Below, in pieces: positions 59,901 through 64,000 of a stretch of 64,000 nucleotides of DNA. The translations under genes were made by a program, and so were the position numbers. The stretch's first letter is position 1, and every line of letters begins with the position of its first letter. The stretch spans positions 10,738,301 through 10,802,300 of the forward strand of contig CM039510.1 of the NCBI GenBank assembly GCA_022432975.1, read 5' to 3'. The notes below the pieces were generated by a model that had not been told where the DNA came from, ran no database searches, and saw only the letters and a list, made by a program, of their open reading frames with translations. Origin of the DNA: Begonia masoniana (lineage: Eukaryota; Streptophyta; Magnoliopsida; Cucurbitales; Begoniaceae).

Positions 59901-60455
59901 CAGAAATCGATCGCTGCACACTGAGTGCAGCGATCCCTTACAGAAATCGATCGCTGCACACTGAGTGCAGCGATCCCTTACAGAAATCGATCGCTGCACA
60001 CTGAGTGCAGCGATCCCTTACAGAAATCGATCGCTGCACACTGAGTGCAGCGATCCCTTACAGAAATCGATCGCTGCACACTGAGTGCAGCGATCCCTTA
60101 CAGAAATCGATCGCTGCACACTGAGTGCAGCGATCCCTTACAGAAATCGATCGCTGCACACTGAGTGCAGCGATCCCTTACAGAAATCGATCGCTGCACA
60201 CTGAGTGCAGCGATCCCTTACAGAAATCGATCGCTGCACACTGAGTGCAGCGATCCCTTACAGAAATCGATCGCTGCACACTGAGTGCAGCGATCCCTTA
60301 CAGAAATCGATCGCTGCACACTGAGTGCAGCGATCCCTTACAGAAATCGATCGCTGCACACTGAGTGCAGCGATCCCTTACAGAAATCGATCGCTGCACA
60401 CAAAGTGCAGCGATCCCTTACAGAAATCGATCGCTGCACACTGAGTGCAGCGATC
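59901..60455. repeat. 40-bp tandem repeat, 14 units, each a hairpin
   Basis: Exact 40-bp period from 59901. Each unit contains the inverted repeat ATCGCTGCAC-ACTGA-GTGCAGCGAT. One variant unit (60381) has ACAAA in the loop. The 3' LTR of the same element has about two units. No unique spacers, so this is not a CRISPR array. Confidence 0.96.
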
Positions 60456-60523
60456 CATGCCTTCTTTCTTTTTTTTTTTTTTCTTTCTATTCCTTCATTC
60501 TGCCTTTCCTTTTCTTCACTATT

Positions 60524-60545
60524 GCTCTCTGGAATTCCAGAGAGC
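60524..60545. repeat. Perfect 22-bp palindrome in D LTR
   Basis: GCTCTCTGGAATTCCAGAGAGC, just beyond the hairpin array and a CT-rich tract. Also at about 54680-54701. Confidence 0.92.
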
Positions 60546-61018
60546 ATACACTTAAAACACAAATCACAGGATCCGATTTCAGAGACTAACAACATATTCT
60601 TTTTACCAATTTTTCATCAATAACCTAATATACTTATACTTATAACTTATGCTCAATCGACTGGCAGCGGACTTTGCGAAATCCAACTGCGTGGATAGCT
60701 CTAAAAACTGAGCTATCCGTAACAACCTACAAACAACATTTCAAAACATTTTCATTTTAACTTAACATTTAAACCAAAGCGTTTTACATACAATTACCAA
60801 AACGTTATCTAACCCCTATCCAGATCCAAACAACCTAAATATGTTCTGTACAGTTCATCATCAATCCAAAATATCACGAAGAACCCCCAAAACCTTTACA
60901 TACACCCACCACGGGTCAAAACGCGCCTCGACTACTCAGCACACTCCCGCGGGCCATCTTTCTTCAACCGATCATGCCTCGGGTGGAGGGATCTCATCCT
61001 CACCTGTGTAGAGGTCAC

Positions 61019-62028
61019 CTACACCATAAAAATAAGTCGTGAGCTTAAGGCTCAGTAAGTCTACGTGAATGCAATGCATGCTATGCGTGCCGTTCGTAAA
61101 AACATGCTTCCTACCTTTTCGCTATTCATTTCATTTCATTTCATTTCATTTCATTTCATTTCATAAACTTCACCGGGGCTTCACTCTCGCTAGATAGGAG
61201 CGGCACATCCGGCGATTGGATAGCCCCTCGTATCTAACCGGGGGGAAGAACATGCTCCCCTTGCAGCCATGTCTGAACCACCGCCACCGCTCATGACCAG
61301 ACAGATTACAGATTACAGACATTCATTACTTTTCATTATCCTTTTCCTTTTTATGAAAACATGCATACAAATTCCTTTTTCATGCTTTTCAGAAACCATG
61401 ATGCGTGAACATGTGCAATACTATAACATGAGCAGAGTATAAGCAAACAACGTATGTACCATCAAGACGGTAAACAAGCAACCTATAAAACGAATAACCT
61501 AACTACCCAACCAAAGCAATTTAAACAACAATTCACCAATTTCCTCGAACAACCTAAAATCATATGGTGTAGGCCAATCGGCCAAACAAGACGCGAAGAC
61601 TTACCTGACGTCCGTAGCACACTGAGTTCAGTCCACGAGCGTCGTTCGTCTGGGCAAAACACAACATTCATAGTTAAAAACCAATTCGAGCTTCTAACGT
61701 CCAAATTTCAAACCTTAACTAAAGAATTCTCCTAATTCCTCAAACTTAGCTAATTAAAGCATTTAGAACGTCGACTAATGCTCGATAATCCAAAATCCTC
61801 CATTTACGAGTTTTTCCCAAAAACCCGAAAATCTACTAATTTTAACTTTTTCACAAATTGATTTTTCTTCGTCCAATAACGTCCAATACGTTCGATATAT
61901 ACTTAATCAAGGCTAACCTATTAATTACGAACCCTAATTCGCGTTTTTCGTCGAAACCCTAATTGAAACCCTAACCCTAAATCGAACCGAAAACTCGAAA
62001 TAAACGCTCAGAGATTGGAGCTACATAC
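61019..62028 (-). other. Putative split leader in D 5' LTR (45-nt micro-exon)
   Basis: Minus strand: donor CTCG/GTATGT at 62028; acceptor TTTTGCCCAG ending 61650; micro-exon 61605-61649 (45 nt) ending CAG; donor GTAAGTC at 61604; hairpin TGAGCCTTAAGCTCA at 61040-61054; acceptor GGTGTAG ending 61019. CCTACACCATA (61563-61573, minus) is the exact complement of TATGGTGTAGG (61018-61028, minus). Confidence 0.6.
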
Positions 62029-63570
62029 CGAGAGTAGCGAGAGAGGAAGAAATGACGAAGAACGGAAGAAAAACGGGAGAGAACGGAGGTCGGATCTTCG
62101 ATCGGCGTCGGCGGCCGAGAGAAGAGTTTCTTCTCTGTTCGTGAACGCCAGGGAGAAAGAAGAAAATGGGGAGAGAAAAGAGTTTGTGTGATTTTATAAA
62201 AATTGATTTGCAAATTACCATTTTGCCCTTCTTCAGTTTTTATATTAGTTTCGTCCTTCGGTTCGTTAATCGTCCAGCTGTTTGGTTTGACTAAACCTCC
62301 TTATTTCACCAACAAGTCCAACTTAATATTTCGGATTTAATAAAACTGTCCGTTCGCAAATCGGACCTCGTTTACTATTTTTACGAAAACGTTCAATTAC
62401 TTTACGAAAGACGTAATTACTCGGAATATAACGTTTAAACTCCGAAAATTCTCATAATTTCCTTAAAATTCTTATTATTCGTTAGGGTCATAATGACGCT
62501 TTCTTTTCGTGAAATGGACCTTATTTGACATATTTACAAAAATGCCATTTAATAACATAATATATCAATATAATATATTAAATCCAAAAATCCGTACAAG
62601 CCGGATATTACACCGTCCACGAGCGTTGTTCACCTAACGCAAATTTCACATTTTTGTCGTTAAAACGAGTTTAAACTATTAAACGTCCAAATTTAACGAA
62701 ACCTTAACTAAGGAAATTCCTTAAAGCCCTAATTTGATTCATCAAAGCATTTTATCGAGCATTCCACGCTCGAAACCTTAAAATTTCCATTAACAAGTTT
62801 TTTTTCGAAAAACCCCAAAATTCTCAAACTTTAACATTTCTCATAAATCGACTTAACTTTGTCCAATAACGTTCAATACGTCCATTATATTCACAACTAA
62901 GGTAAACCTATCGATTTCTAGCCCTAAACCACGTTTTTCACAAAACCCTAAACAAACCCTAGTCGTTTAAACTCTGTAAAAACCGAAATAAACTTTGCTA
63001 AAACCTTAGAATCGTACCTAGGGTCGAGTTTGGAGAAGAAATCGCGAAGAAAACGAGACGAGCAGAGGAGCAATGGTCGTCGAAAATGGAGGTCGCCGTG
63101 AGAGAACGCCGGAGGAAGGAGAATCACAGGGAGAAGAAAATGAAGTCGTGAGGAAGAAGAAAGTTTTCAATATTTTTATAATATTGACTTGGCAAATTAC
63201 TATTTTGCAATTTCTTTGATTTTCTATTTGTTTCGTCTTTCGTTTCGTTAATTGTCTAACGATTCAGTTTCTCCAAATCTCCTTATTTCGCCAATAAATC
63301 CAACTTATTACCAGGGTTCTATTAAAACTGTCCGTTCGCAATTCGGACCTCAATTACTATTTTTACCAATTTATCCTTTATATTACGATAAGCGTAATTT
63401 TTGTAAAATTAGCGTTAAGCTTCTAAAATTCCTGCAATTTATCTTAAAATCCTTATTAATTATTAGGAATATAATAACGCTTTCTTTTTGCAAAATGGAC
63501 TTGATTTGACATATTTACAAAAATACCATTTACATTAAAATACTAATATTTCGTACAGTTGGGTATTACA

Positions 63571-63916
63571 CTAAGTCTTACCTAGAGCGTGGATTGTCGG
63601 GGTGGAGACTGAAGAATCGATTGACGATGGAGAAGTAGCTGGCCGAGAGAGAGAGGGGGAGGAAGAGCTCTAGAGAAAAAGAAAGATCGCCAAGAGAGGA
63701 ATGTCGGCTACAGTGAGGTTTTAATTAGGTTTAAGGATTTCCATTTCCTATTTATACTAATTAAAATCCATCTTAATTACAATTTTGCCACCCAACCTAG
63801 TTTCACACCACTTGAAATTCAATAAATCAAGCATTAATTTAAAATAAAAAGGTCGATAAAAGATGACAGTTAAATCAGTTAAGAAAATTACCTGGCCGAA
63901 ATTGTCGGGTGTTACA
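63571..63916 (-). repeat. Shared LTR of tandem element B, right part
   Basis: Continues 35977-37941 after the ctaag duplication and ends TCGGGTGTTACA at 63916. It matches 30033-30378 closely and includes TATAAATAG (minus) at 63750-63758. Confidence 0.93.
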
Positions 63917-64000
63917 TCCACCCCTCCTTAAACAAAATTTTCGTCCTCGAAAATTGATCAAACAAAGAGCTCAGGATATTTGATCAACATGTCCTGCTAT
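63917..64000 (-). pseudogene. Second B copy: polypurine tract and pol C-terminus
   Basis: The polypurine tract (63917-63929) and a coding end KYPELFV with stop at 63958-63960 are nearly identical to 30379-30462, including the TAG at the Gln codon near the edge. The copy runs off the window. Its presence directly after the LTR shows the LTR serves two internal regions. Confidence 0.88.

Larger units (their letters stand above)
53169..62612 (-). mobile_element. Element D, gag-only gypsy element with near-identical LTRs
   Basis: Perfect target duplication ccgtc (53164-53168, 62613-62617). Minus strand: 5' LTR 59532-62612, primer site, intact gag, about 1.8 kb of non-coding sequence, polypurine tract, 3' LTR 53169-56432. 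Over the roughly 1.45 kb comparable at 54985-56432 and 61165-62612 I see about six differences, so insertion is recent. It lacks pol and would need enzymes from a related element such as C. Confidence 0.93.
59532..62612 (-). repeat. 5' LTR of element D
   Basis: 3,081 bp; carries 14 hairpin units near its 3' end and a regular split leader. It is probably closer to the ancestral layout than the 3' copy. Confidence 0.93.
37942..63570 (-). mobile_element. Element C, Ty3/gypsy chromovirus carrying nested D, E, F and G
   Basis: Flanked by a perfect duplication ctaag (37937-37941, 63571-63575). Minus strand: 3' LTR 37942-42470, pol 42510-45530, gag 45535-46687 plus 51069-51371, primer site 51521-51533, 5' LTR 51539-63570. 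Both LTRs and gag have been invaded. Its own sequence is about 10 kb. Confidence 0.92.
51539..63570 (-). repeat. 5' LTR of element C, interrupted by D
   Basis: Plus-strand TGTAGCGTCTCTAAC...TTGGGTATTACA; its own parts are 51539-53168 and 62613-63570. Micro-exon (45 nt) is 62613-62633 plus 53140-53163, so D sits inside it. The intron-2 ends pair as 53096-53107 with 52538-52549 (12 bp, one G-U). Hairpin TGAGATTTTTATCTCA (minus) at 52560-52575. Confidence 0.9.

Noticed and set aside
59901..60455. CRISPR-like regular array
   Set aside because: Units are identical and contiguous with no unique spacers; plant LTR minisatellite.
61965..61980. CCCTAAACCCTAA-like telomere repeat
   Set aside because: Only a few imperfect ACCCTAA units in the first-exon region of the D and C LTRs; not telomeric.

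Overview
This window is repeat DNA from a flowering plant, probably a eudicot; the species cannot be told from the sequence. I found no host gene, rRNA or tRNA gene. Essentially all of it is LTR retrotransposons inserted into one another, with two 100-N assembly gaps (2778-2877, 47239-47338). Most belong to Ty3/gypsy chromoviruses of the Tekay/Del type: gag with a CCHC knuckle, then protease, RT, RNase H, integrase and a C-terminal chromodomain, LTRs of 2.2-3.3 kb, initiator-Met-tRNA primer sites (TGGTATCAGAG) and 5-bp target duplications. One Ty1/copia element is also present. No env gene was seen. Coding regions are decayed except the gag of element D.

Layout. 1-2672: mosaic of LTR fragments (two gypsy types, then an inverted copia LTR piece). 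2673-12225: element A (minus strand), with 3' LTR, pol, gag and 5' LTR; its 3' LTR is disturbed at gap 1. 12513-28058: copia element (plus strand) with 5' LTR, leader and gag-integrase; its leader is split by solo LTR H (15287-26043), which itself holds three more solo LTRs (15956-18537, 19227-21922, 22287-24865). 28059-37941: element B (minus strand), which truncates the copia pol. B's 5' LTR is split at 37941 by a 25.6-kb nest and resumes at 63571, but there it is followed by a polypurine tract and the pol end of a second B copy, so B is a tandem element with a shared middle LTR. The nest (37942-63570) is element C (minus strand). C contains E (38365-about 40928, plus strand, truncated) in its 3' LTR, solo LTR F (46688-51068) in gag, solo LTR G (48081-50527) inside F, and element D (53169-62612, minus strand) in its 5' LTR. 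D has near-identical LTRs and an intact gag but no pol.

Most unusual signal. All gypsy LTR families here (A, B, C, D, E/F, G), though they differ almost everywhere else, share one layout inside the LTR: a splice-donor-like site, an acceptor, a 45-53-nt micro-exon, a second donor (AG/GTAAGT) and a second acceptor (GATGTAG or GGTGTAG). The ends of the second putative intron carry complementary blocks (CCTACATC with GATGTAGG, or CCTACACC with GGTGTAGG), and a small hairpin at the branch-site position changes on both arms together between families (TGAGC/GCTCA, TAAGC/GCTTA, TTAGC/GCTAA, TGAGA/TCTCA). This looks like a conserved structured, spliced leader encoded inside the LTR. Downstream of it most families carry tandem modules with TGACGTCA and CATCTNCCG motifs. 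Several nested insertions fall in or beside the micro-exon.
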